NCBI GenBank assembly: GCA_963676345.2
Contig: CAXXTS010000001.1
Span: forward strand, 372,001-436,000
Direction: 5' to 3'
DNA: 64,000 nt
DNA from: G963665925 sp963676345
GTDB lineage: Bacteria; Bacillota; Clostridia; Peptostreptococcales; Acidaminobacteraceae
Part shown: positions 43,654 through 50,788 of the stretch, piece after piece
Layout: each line of letters opens with the position of its first letter
Numbering within the stretch: the first letter of the stretch is position 1
Position numbers and translations under genes: made by a program
The notes under the pieces: generated by a model
What the model saw: only the letters and a program-made list of their open reading frames with translations
What the model was told of the DNA's origin: nothing
Database searches by the model: none

Positions 43654-44190
43654 CTAACCTTTGTAACACTTCGCCTTTAAGTCCATTGTATAGATTTTTT
43701 TATAAGGTGGTTCAGCATCTGGCTCAACTATCTCACCGGTAATTTCAAACCCCAGTTTTTTATAGAGAGCCAACCCCCGCTCATTAAAAGGAAACACCTC
43801 CAGTTCAACCGCCTCAAGACCCAGTTCTTCAAAGGCAAAAGAGAGGACTTTGCGGGTAGCTTTTAGGCCAATGCCTTTTGAAAAATTCTCTTTTTTGAAA
43901 ATACAGATCCTATAATGACACTTCTCACAGTCCATATCACTAAGAACAACTTCCCCAATAATTTGCTCATTCTGAGTAATAAGAAAATCATACCTAGTTT
44001 CATTCTCCACAACACCATGAACATACTGCTTTACCTGCTCTTTTGTAAACGAGCCTGTAGTACCCGTATAGTAATTGGCTTCAGGATCTGTGTTTGCAAA
44101 ACCCGCATCAAAATACCTTTCTGTATCTTCAACTCTTATTAGCCGCATATGATAGGTATCAAAGTCAAAAGTTCTCTGAAGTTTAGACAT
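43654..44190 (-). CDS. GNAT family N-acetyltransferase (RimJ/RimL type)
   Basis: About 178 residues. The acetyl-CoA binding part includes FKKENFSKGIGLKATRKVLSFAFEELGLEAVELEVF (a Q/RxxGxG/A-like loop) and FNERGLALYKKLGFEITGEI. The N-terminus MRLIRVEDTERYF is typical of RimJ/RimL relatives. Substrate unknown. ATG 44190 is chosen because AGGAGG lies eight bases upstream; a longer frame to 44229 exists. Just upstream is a perfect 12-base palindrome, GTGCTGCAGCAC (44214-44225). This gene and the chemoreceptor interrupt the khpA-rimM neighbourhood known from Bacillus. Confidence 0.85.
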   Translation of the reverse strand: MSKLQRTFDFDTYHMRLIRVEDTERYFDAGFANTDPEANYYTGTTGSFTKEQVKQYVHGVVENETRYDFLITQNEQIIGEVVLSDMDCEKCHYRICIFKKENFSKGIGLKATRKVLSFAFEELGLEAVELEVFPFNERGLALYKKLGFEITGEIVEPDAEPPYKKIYTMDLKAKCYKG

Positions 44191-44304
44191 TTCTATTTCC
44201 TCCTGTCGGCCCAGTGCTGCAGCACCCAAAGGCTCTTTCTAATTATATTGTATATAATATGTCGCATTTATCTTTTTTATTTGTTTTTTACAAAAGCACT
44301 CCGA

Positions 44305-44338
44305 TAAAAAGCAGGGATGTATTTTTACAACATCCCCG
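44305..44338 (-). terminator. Rho-independent terminator of the chemoreceptor gene
   Basis: Ten-base arms with one mismatch (GCGGGGATGT and ACATCCCTGC on the minus strand) around nine bases, followed by five U; 19 bases after the stop codon. Confidence 0.85.
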
Positions 44339-44357
44339 CCATCCATTACGCTCTTAT

Positions 44358-46535
44358 TTATAGTGTAAATCTTTTCATCGTTTCTTTCAAACTTTCAGCA
44401 TGTTCTTGAAGCTGGTGTGCCATACCATTTATTTCTTCCATAGACGCAGACTGCTCTTCTACGGACGCGGACACCTCTTCGGATGCAGAAGCGGACTGCT
44501 CTGCAACTTTATAGATATTCATTACGATTTCAACCATCTGGTCTTTAACACTTGTCAGTTGACTCAGTGCATCAATAACACCACTGAGCTTTTGAGAGGA
44601 TGCTTCGACAGACTCATTGAGTTCATTGAAAATGTTCCCCGATACTTCAACTGCTGTATTTTGATCCTTAAAGATTTCTTCAGCACCGCGTACTGTAACA
44701 GAAACCTGTTTTGTATCTTTGCTGATTTTTGATGTAAGTTCTTGAATTTCACGTGCTGACGAATCGGATTCTTCCGCTAGCTTTCTGATTTCATCGGCAA
44801 CAACTGCAAACCCACGCCCATGCTCTCCTGCCCTTGCAGCTTCTATAGAAGCATTAAGTGCAAGGAGGTTGGTCTGCTCAGCAATAGCCGTTATGGTATC
44901 TGTGAATGATGTAATTTGCATAATTTGTTCAGCCAGCTCTTTAATGACTTTGTCTATATCCTGAATTGTTGCAAAACTTTCTTCTTGTTTAATTGAAAGG
45001 GCACGCATCGAGTCAACACCCATATCATTTTTTTCTTTCATCATATGAATCGCACTTTGCATGTCTTCAGTAACGCTTTGAATTTTGTCTGAACTTTCTT
45101 CAAGTGACCCAACACCATGTACACCTTTTTCAGTTTCTTCAACCTGCTCAGTAGAACCATGAGCAATATCTTCAACTGCTTTGGCAACTTGATCAATGGC
45201 TTCACTTGTTTGCGTAGACATTTGCGCTAGATTTTCCGTCGTTTGATATACCAAACTAGACATTTCAATTGACTCATTAACAATAGACCTCAGACTCTCG
45301 ACCATTATATTTAAATCGTCTGACAAGGCTCCGAGTTCATCTTTACGCTCCGATTCAAGCAAGCTTGTTAAATCGCCATCTGCCACACGCGCTGTGAACT
45401 TTCTCATTCGAACTATTGGTTTCGTCAATGATGACGCAACAATAAAGCTTAAAATTAAACCAATTACAATCATAATTCCAACTACAATTACAACCGTCTG
45501 AACCAGTTGATCAATTAGTCCAAAAACAAGCCCTGCTCTTCTTGCGTATAGTATTCTTCTATCGGTAAACTGGTCATAAATAACATACCCAATGTAGAGC
45601 GTTTCACCTTCATCCTCTTCAATAACAAACTCATAGAAGCTCTTATCTAAAGTGAGAATTTCTTCACCTACAGTCTTTTGAGTTTTTAGATTAACCATAT
45701 CCAGATTCTTATTGACCATTACTGGGTTGTCTGCAAAAACAATGTTTCCATCTGTATTCGTGATTGTAATAAAATGCTCTTCATCAAGTTTCTCCAGCTT
45801 CTGTTGAAAAGCGCCGCGCTCCTGATAAGTCTTAAACTCAATTTCTTTTTCAATATCAGATACGTAGTTGCCTGTTCCTATAATCCAGCCCCATGGCTCA
45901 AAATATTTTACAAAGCCACGTTTCTTACTTGCGAGATCTTGGCCTGGTTTCGGAAAATAGTAGTCATAGTAAAGTGAACCGTTTTTGACAGCACCATCTA
46001 CAAGATCTTTTATAATATAAGCACCGGTTTTATCCTGCAGATCGCCACGATAAGCACCTTCGCCATCTGGATTCGGCGGAAGCAGTTGAAGTACATAGGC
46101 CTCATTGTCGATCCATAGATATCCATCATCACCAAATTTTATAGGTCGTATGGCTTCAATACACTGCGCTTGATACTTCTCAGTAATTTCTGCCTCCATG
46201 CGCACCCGTTCATCAGATGCTACATTTTCTGGAATTGCAGCGATTTCCGCCTCAGCACGATTAAAATAAGCTTCAATCAGCGAATACCCTGCTTGCGTAA
46301 CACTTTTAATATCACGGTCATATCCAGTCATAAGCATTTCACCAGACAATTGAACGCTTCGATCCATGTCAGCCAACTCAGATAATAGCGCTTCTGCGCT
46401 TCCTCTAAAGGCGCTCTCTGCATCATCACTTATATTCTTCCTTGCAAACTGACTCACTGCAACACCTTGGACAGTCAGTGCCATTATGATAATAATCGAT
46501 ACTGCCAACATTATCTTCGCTCGGATACTCTTCAT
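44358..46535 (-). CDS. Methyl-accepting chemotaxis protein with Cache sensor
   Basis: About 725 residues. A transmembrane segment (about 8-28) and a large extracytoplasmic sensor (about 30-335) ending in Cache-type WGWIIGTGNYVSDIEKEI and a second ligand-like half (ITNTDGNIVFADNPVM). A second transmembrane segment (about 345-370) leads into HAMP (TKPIVRMRKFTARVADGDL) and the signalling domain with the hairpin tip AEQTNLLALNASIEAARAGEHGRGFAVVADEIRKL. No C-terminal CheR/CheB tether peptide. Ligand unknown. ATG 46535 follows AGGGGGTAGGGG; the longer frame to 46562 lacks a ribosome binding site. Confidence 0.94.
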   Translation of the reverse strand: MKSIRAKIMLAVSIIIIMALTVQGVAVSQFARKNISDDAESAFRGSAEALLSELADMDRSVQLSGEMLMTGYDRDIKSVTQAGYSLIEAYFNRAEAEIAAIPENVASDERVRMEAEITEKYQAQCIEAIRPIKFGDDGYLWIDNEAYVLQLLPPNPDGEGAYRGDLQDKTGAYIIKDLVDGAVKNGSLYYDYYFPKPGQDLASKKRGFVKYFEPWGWIIGTGNYVSDIEKEIEFKTYQERGAFQQKLEKLDEEHFITITNTDGNIVFADNPVMVNKNLDMVNLKTQKTVGEEILTLDKSFYEFVIEEDEGETLYIGYVIYDQFTDRRILYARRAGLVFGLIDQLVQTVVIVVGIMIVIGLILSFIVASSLTKPIVRMRKFTARVADGDLTSLLESERKDELGALSDDLNIMVESLRSIVNESIEMSSLVYQTTENLAQMSTQTSEAIDQVAKAVEDIAHGSTEQVEETEKGVHGVGSLEESSDKIQSVTEDMQSAIHMMKEKNDMGVDSMRALSIKQEESFATIQDIDKVIKELAEQIMQITSFTDTITAIAEQTNLLALNASIEAARAGEHGRGFAVVADEIRKLAEESDSSAREIQELTSKISKDTKQVSVTVRGAEEIFKDQNTAVEVSGNIFNELNESVEASSQKLSGVIDALSQLTSVKDQMVEIVMNIYKVAEQSASASEEVSASVEEQSASMEEINGMAHQLQEHAESLKETMKRFTL

Positions 46536-46880
46536 ACCCCTACCCCCTATTAAACTATTCATATCGTATTTGCCGTATGGCTATAGGATTATTTTATCAT
46601 ATATGGATGTCTTTTAAGCGTTCTTTTAGCCTATCTTTATAAGCCTAGTTCATTTTATAAGAATTCACAAAATTCATTCTTATAAATAGCTATAATGAAT
46701 ACGTAGGCAAAATTACATAAATATCCTGAACATCATACACTTTAACATTTACAGCGTTGTGCAAATTAGACGATTCATTAAACCCTAGCCCATTGAATTT
46801 GCTGGCAAGTATGGCTGTTCGCAGTTATTCTCAGCTCTCTGTACTTTCACATGACAAGCATTAACTGAACAACGCACTCT

Positions 46881-46964
46881 TGCTCATGTCGCTGACGTAT
46901 TCCGTATTCTATTTCACTATAACGAAATGCACTGAGCAATTTTCAATTGCTCATGTCGCTGACG
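46881..46964. repeat. Two direct copies of a 17-base repeat
   Basis: TGCTCATGTCGCTGACG occurs at 46881-46897 and again, identically, at 46948-46964. GCACT precedes each copy at differing distances. Immediately before the second copy, GAGCAATT and AATTGCTC form a hairpin around three bases. Confidence 0.7.
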
Positions 46965-46972
46965 CGCCATAT

Positions 46973-47035
46973 ATGCCTATAAAGAGAGCGTCCATTTCGA
47001 ATTCAGATTCGAATGGACGCTCTCTTTATAGGCAT
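46973..47035. repeat. Long near-perfect inverted repeat (23-bp stem)
   Basis: Arms of 23 bases (46973-46995 and 47013-47035, left arm starting ATGCCTATAAAGAGAGCGTC) are perfect complements. Inside, after a one-base bulge, a further TCGAA/TTCGA stem leaves a six-base loop. No long U-tract follows on the minus strand, so this is not a usual terminator; a mobile-element remnant or RNA hairpin is possible. Confidence 0.75.
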
Positions 47036-47063
47036 GCATTTCTTTGTTTTTTCGAAAACTAAA

Positions 47064-47098
47064 GCCCGCAACCTACAGTATAAACTGTAATTGCGAGC
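47064..47098 (-). terminator. Terminator of the ylxM-ffh-rpsP-khpA transcript
   Basis: On the minus strand GCTCGCAA pairs with TTGCGGGC (one G-U pair), then ACAGT with ACTGT around a four-base loop, followed by UUUAGUUUUC. It lies 18 bases after the khpA stop. Confidence 0.75.
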
Positions 47099-47116
47099 TT
47101 GCGTTTTCTAAACAGA

Positions 47117-47347
47117 TTATTGAATGATTTCAACAACCACTCGTTTGTTTTCTTTAGTCGCTGCAGCTTTTACTACTGTACGTAGCGCTTTTGCAATACG
47201 ACCCTGTTTACCGATGACCTTACCCATATCATCAGGTGACACTTTCAGCTCAATAATAACAGACTGAGAGCCTTCAATTTCGCTGACTTCAACTGACTCT
47301 GGGTTGTCAACCAACGCTTTTGCGATGACTTTGACTAGTTCACCCAT
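47117..47347 (-). CDS. khpA: KH-domain RNA-binding protein KhpA (YlqC)
   Basis: A 76-residue single KH domain with the GxxG loop in DDMGKVIGKQGRIAKALRTVVKAAA. KhpA pairs with KhpB to bind RNA and affects cell division in other Firmicutes. ATG 47347 is preferred (GGGGAG eight bases upstream) over a GTG three codons earlier. It follows rpsP by 19 bases, the standard arrangement. Confidence 0.93.
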   Translation of the reverse strand: MGELVKVIAKALVDNPESVEVSEIEGSQSVIIELKVSPDDMGKVIGKQGRIAKALRTVVKAAATKENKRVVVEIIQ

Positions 47348-47366
47348 GAAAAACACTCCCCTGTTC

Positions 47367-47624
47367 TTACTTGTTCAGGTTTTCGTAAACGCCATGCTTC
47401 TTGAACAAGTCCTTTACAGTATCTGTAGGTTGAGCACCATCGTTTAACCACTTAACTGCTCTTTCATCATTGATTTTAATCTGTACAGGCTCAGAAACTG
47501 GGTTGTAGTAACCGATTTCTTCAATGAATCGACCATCTCTAGGAGAACGAGAGTCTGCTACTACCAATCTATAGAAAGGTTTCTTCTTTGAACCCATTCT
47601 TCTCATACGGATTTTAACTGCCAT
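47367..47624 (-). CDS. rpsP: 30S ribosomal protein S16
   Basis: An 85-residue S16: AVKIRMRRMGSKKKPFYRLV, SRSPRDGRFIEEIGYYNP and DERAVKWLNDGAQPTDTVKDL are all present. ATG 47624 follows AGGAGGTG six bases upstream; a frame extension to 47633 would start inside that box. It lies between ffh and khpA. Confidence 0.97.
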   Translation of the reverse strand: MAVKIRMRRMGSKKKPFYRLVVADSRSPRDGRFIEEIGYYNPVSEPVQIKINDERAVKWLNDGAQPTDTVKDLFKKHGVYENLNK

Positions 47625-47699
47625 TTGTTGCACCTCCTCATTTCGTTATCATTAATATATATGATTATCAACTTTAGATAGATGATAAACCTAAACTAT

Positions 47700-49049
47700 T
47701 TAAAAGAACGGCAATCCCATGCCACCGCCTCCGCCTCGCTTCATTTTCTTTTCGAGACCAGAGAACTGCTTCATCATTTTGCGTGTTTGATCAAATTGCT
47801 TGATCAACCTATTCACATCCTGAACGCGTGTACCACTTCCAGCTGCAATACGCTTTTTACGACTGCCATTTATAATACCAATGTCCTTGCGTTCATCACG
47901 CGTCATAGACTGGATTATCGCTTCAACCTTTGCAATTTCCTTATCATCTACTTGAACATTTTTAAGCGCTTTTTTGTTCATACCAGGCATCATGCCTAGC
48001 AAATCCCCGAGAGGACCCATTTTTTTCATTTGCTGGAGCTGGTCTAGAAAATCATCTAAGTCAAATTCAGCTTTTCTAATTTTCTTTTCTAGCTCTTTCG
48101 CTTTTTCATCATCGATATTCGCCTGAGCTTTTTCGATTAATGTAAGCACATCACCCATTCCAAGAATACGAGATGCCATGCGGTCCGGATGAAACTCTTC
48201 AATGTCTGTCAGCTTTTCACCAACACATGCATACTTGATTGGCTTGCCAGTTACAGCTCTAACCGAAAGTGCTGCACCACCACGTGTATCTCCATCAAGC
48301 TTTGTCATAATAAGGCCATCAAGACCAAGTTTTTCATCGAAGTTCTCAGCAACATTTACTGCATCCTGTCCTGTCATGGAATCTAGAATAAGCAATATTT
48401 CCTGAGGTCTAACCGCTGTTTTAACACGGTCTAATTCATCCATCAGATTTTCATCAATATGGAGTCTACCAGCCGTATCGATAATGACTACATCATTCCC
48501 ATTTTTACGAGCATGTTCAACACCCGCTTTTGCAATGTCTTCTGGATCAACCTTGTCTCCCATAGAGAATACAGGAATTTCAAGCTGATCACCCACAACA
48601 TGCAACTGCTTAATTGCAGCAGGTCTATAAATATCACACGCAACCAGAAGCGGTCTTTTCCCTTGCTTCTTAAGCAAAGAACCCAGTTTACCAGTTGTCG
48701 TCGTCTTACCAGCACCTTGCAGGCCAACCATCATAAAAACAGTCATGCCACTCGATGAGAACGTCAGCTTGCTTTGCGTCTCACCCATCAGAGCTGTAAG
48801 TTCTTCATTTACAATTTTGATAACGTGCTGAGCCGGTGTAAGACTCGATAGTACTTCTTGTCCTACAGACCTTTCAGTCACTTTTTTAGTAAAGTCTTTT
48901 ACAATCTTAAAGTTTACATCGGCTTCAAGCAGTGCAAGCTTAACTTCACGCATGGCCTGCTTAACGTCCTTTTCAGACAACTTGCCTTTTCCTTTAAGTG
49001 AAGCTAAGGTACCTTGTAGCTTATCCGCAAGGCCTTCAAATAATGCCAC
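47700..49049 (-). CDS. ffh: Signal recognition particle protein Ffh
   Basis: A 449-residue SRP GTPase. N domain (about 1-95), G domain with VGLQGAGKTTTTGKLGSLL (G1), DIYRPAAIKQL (G2), IDTAGRLHIDE (G3) and TKLDGDTRGGAALS (G4), and the methionine-rich M domain at the end (GPLGDLLGMMPGMNKKALK, GSGTRVQDVNRLIKQF). It targets nascent membrane proteins to FtsY. It begins at GTG 49049 with GGGAGG five or more bases upstream. No SRP RNA gene was seen in the window. Confidence 0.97.
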   Translation of the reverse strand: MALFEGLADKLQGTLASLKGKGKLSEKDVKQAMREVKLALLEADVNFKIVKDFTKKVTERSVGQEVLSSLTPAQHVIKIVNEELTALMGETQSKLTFSSSGMTVFMMVGLQGAGKTTTTGKLGSLLKKQGKRPLLVACDIYRPAAIKQLHVVGDQLEIPVFSMGDKVDPEDIAKAGVEHARKNGNDVVIIDTAGRLHIDENLMDELDRVKTAVRPQEILLILDSMTGQDAVNVAENFDEKLGLDGLIMTKLDGDTRGGAALSVRAVTGKPIKYACVGEKLTDIEEFHPDRMASRILGMGDVLTLIEKAQANIDDEKAKELEKKIRKAEFDLDDFLDQLQQMKKMGPLGDLLGMMPGMNKKALKNVQVDDKEIAKVEAIIQSMTRDERKDIGIINGSRKKRIAAGSGTRVQDVNRLIKQFDQTRKMMKQFSGLEKKMKRGGGGGMGLPFF

Positions 49050-49066
49050 TGGACAACCTCCCTAAT

Positions 49067-49432
49067 CTATTCTGCAACTGCTGCTGCACGATTTTTCAGC
49101 TCTTCAATTTCTCTAAGAAGATCTTCACGTGCACCACCATCTAGAACTATGCTTTGCAATTTGTCGATTTCAGCGACTAGCTTCTTCATTCTTTCCTCAG
49201 TTTCATCAAAGCGCGTCATCAGACCCAGCTTTTCTTCATAGGATTCAAGGAGCTTTTCACTTCTTCGTATTGTATCATAAACAGCCTGACGACTTATACT
49301 CAAATCCTCGGAGATTTCTCCCAGAGAAAGATCATTATGACAGTATAACTCAAGAATGTCCTGCTGCTTTGCAGTCAGAAGCTCTCCGTAAAAAACGAAT
49401 AAGTTACCAAGTCTCATTTTTTTCTCAATCAA
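49067..49432 (-). CDS. ylxM: YlxM family helix-turn-helix protein
   Basis: About 121 residues. It matches YlxM (LGNLFVFYGELLTAKQQDILELYCHNDLSLGEISEDLSISRQAVYDTIRRSEKLLESYEEKL), a sigma-70 region 4-like helix-turn-helix protein encoded next to ffh and proposed to modulate SRP. The start is unclear: ATG 49450 has no ribosome binding site, whereas TTG 49432 has GGATGGTG before it and gives an N-terminus like that of Bacillus YlxM. A palindrome at the predicted transcription start lies upstream. Confidence 0.88.
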   Translation of the reverse strand: MIEKKMRLGNLFVFYGELLTAKQQDILELYCHNDLSLGEISEDLSISRQAVYDTIRRSEKLLESYEEKLGLMTRFDETEERMKKLVAEIDKLQSIVLDGGAREDLLREIEELKNRAAAVAE

Positions 49433-49456
49433 ATGATCACCATCCGGCATGTTAGT

Positions 49457-49478
49457 TGTAAAGGTTAATTACTTTACA
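49457..49478. promoter_or_regulatory. Palindrome at the ylxM transcription start
   Basis: TGTAAAG and CTTTACA flank eight bases. The centre lies near +10 of the predicted sigma-A promoter (49484-49512), a usual operator position. The binding protein is unknown; YlxM itself is a candidate. Confidence 0.5.
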
Positions 49479-49483
49479 GAAGT

Positions 49484-49512
49484 ATTCTAACAGCATGATA
49501 GAGTCATGTCAA
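49484..49512 (-). promoter_or_regulatory. Sigma-A promoter of ylxM-ffh-rpsP-khpA
   Basis: On the minus strand a consensus TTGACA (49512-49507) is 17 bases from TAGAAT (49489-49484). It lies in the gap between ftsY and ylxM, so ffh expression can be separate from ftsY. Confidence 0.85.
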
Positions 49513-49540
49513 CAACTATTTGAGACTTTTTGCGCATTTT

Positions 49541-50773
49541 TTATACATCCATGAGTGCTTTGGCAAAACTCTTTGGATCAAAGTCTTGAAGATCTTCCAT
49601 GCCTTCACCAACGCCAATCATTTTAACAGGGATTCCAAGCTCATCATTTACAGCAAGCACAACGCCACCCTTTGCCGTACCGTCCAGCTTCGTGAGTACA
49701 ATACCAGAGATTGCTGCCGTTTCTTTAAAAAGCTTAGCCTGCTGAATGGCATTTTGTCCAGTCGTCGCATCAAGAACCAGCAAAACTTCACGCGTTGCCT
49801 GAGGGTATTCACGTTCAATAACCTTAAATATTTTAGCAAGCTCATTCATTAAGTTCTTCTTATTATGCAGTCTACCAGCTGTATCACAAATAAGAATATC
49901 TGTCTTTCTAGCCTTGGCAGCTTGAATACCGTCAAATATAACCGCTGCCGGGTCTGAGCCTTCTGTATGCGCAATGACATTTACATCGACACGGTCTCCC
50001 CAAACCTTTAACTGGTCAATTGCAGCCGCTCTGAATGTATCTGCAGCAGCTAGCAGCACCGATTTCCCCTCTGACTTGAAACGGTGAGCCATCTTGCCGA
50101 TAGATGTTGTCTTTCCAGCACCATTTACACCGATTACCAGAACAATAGCTGGAGTCGGATTAATATTTAACGCCGTATTATAGTCTTCAGTCAACAGGCT
50201 TTCTATCACGTCATGCAGGACATCTTTTACAAGACTCGAGTCTTTTATCTTTCTCGCTTTCAACTCATCTCGCAGTGCATCGATGATTTTCATCGTCGTG
50301 TTCATGCCCACATCTGCCATAATCAGGATCTCTTCAAGCTCTTCGAAAAGATCTTCATCGATTTCACCATAATTATTCAGCAGATTGTCAATTTGATCTG
50401 TGATTCCTTTTCGTGTCTTATTCAGTCCATCCATTAATTTGCCAAAGAAAGACTTCTTTTTAACGGGTTCTTCTTCAACCTCAGCTTGAGCACTTGTTTG
50501 CCCAGCCGGCGCTTGAGGTTCTTCGGTTGTTTGCACAACCGCTTCAGCTTCTTGTATATCCACTGTAGGCTCCACGTCAGCTTCTAGCTCAGGTTCTACT
50601 TCCGACTTAACTTCTGGCTCAACTTCACGCAAGTCCTCATCAGTAGCCTCTCGCGCTTCCGCTTCAGTCTCCGCTTGGGTTTCTGAGGTCTCTTCAGAGT
50701 TGTTTTCTACTTGCACATCATCTATTTTCTGTTTTTCTTCTTTTTTTCCAAAACCAAATAACTTTTTAAGCAT
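49541..50773 (-). CDS. ftsY: Signal recognition particle receptor FtsY
   Basis: A 410-residue SRP receptor. The N-terminal A domain (about 1-105) is very acidic and rich in Glu, Val and Thr. The NG domain has GVNGAGKTTSIGKMAHRF (G1), AADTFRAAAIDQLKVWG (G2), CDTAGRLHNKKNL (G3) and TKLDGTAKGGVVLA (G4). It accepts SRP-ribosome complexes at the membrane. ATG 50773 follows AAGGAGG, 15 bases after smc, the usual smc-ftsY order. Confidence 0.97.
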   Translation of the reverse strand: MLKKLFGFGKKEEKQKIDDVQVENNSEETSETQAETEAEAREATDEDLREVEPEVKSEVEPELEADVEPTVDIQEAEAVVQTTEEPQAPAGQTSAQAEVEEEPVKKKSFFGKLMDGLNKTRKGITDQIDNLLNNYGEIDEDLFEELEEILIMADVGMNTTMKIIDALRDELKARKIKDSSLVKDVLHDVIESLLTEDYNTALNINPTPAIVLVIGVNGAGKTTSIGKMAHRFKSEGKSVLLAAADTFRAAAIDQLKVWGDRVDVNVIAHTEGSDPAAVIFDGIQAAKARKTDILICDTAGRLHNKKNLMNELAKIFKVIEREYPQATREVLLVLDATTGQNAIQQAKLFKETAAISGIVLTKLDGTAKGGVVLAVNDELGIPVKMIGVGEGMEDLQDFDPKSFAKALMDV

Positions 50774-50788
50774 ATTGGGCCTCCTTAA

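Larger units (their letters stand above)
46536..47116. other. Intergenic region between khpA and the chemoreceptor gene (581 bases)
   Basis: No gene is supported. It holds the khpA terminator (47064-47098), a 63-base near-perfect hairpin (46973-47035), two copies of a 17-base repeat (46881-46897 and 46948-46964) with a GAGCAATT/AATTGCTC hairpin beside the second, and AT-rich sequence toward the chemoreceptor gene. No convincing sigma-28 or sigma-A promoter for the receptor was found. Confidence 0.65.

Noticed and set aside
46536..46740. Possible sigma-28 promoter for the chemoreceptor gene
   Set aside because: Several TAAA strings occur, but none has a GCCGATAA-like element at 14 to 16 bases.
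46881..47035. CRISPR-like array
   Set aside because: Only two copies of a 17-base repeat with one spacer, no cas genes and no further units.
46973..47035. Ordinary terminator for khpA
   Set aside because: A hairpin with a U-rich tail closer to khpA (47064-47098) fits better, and this long hairpin has no U-tract on the minus strand.
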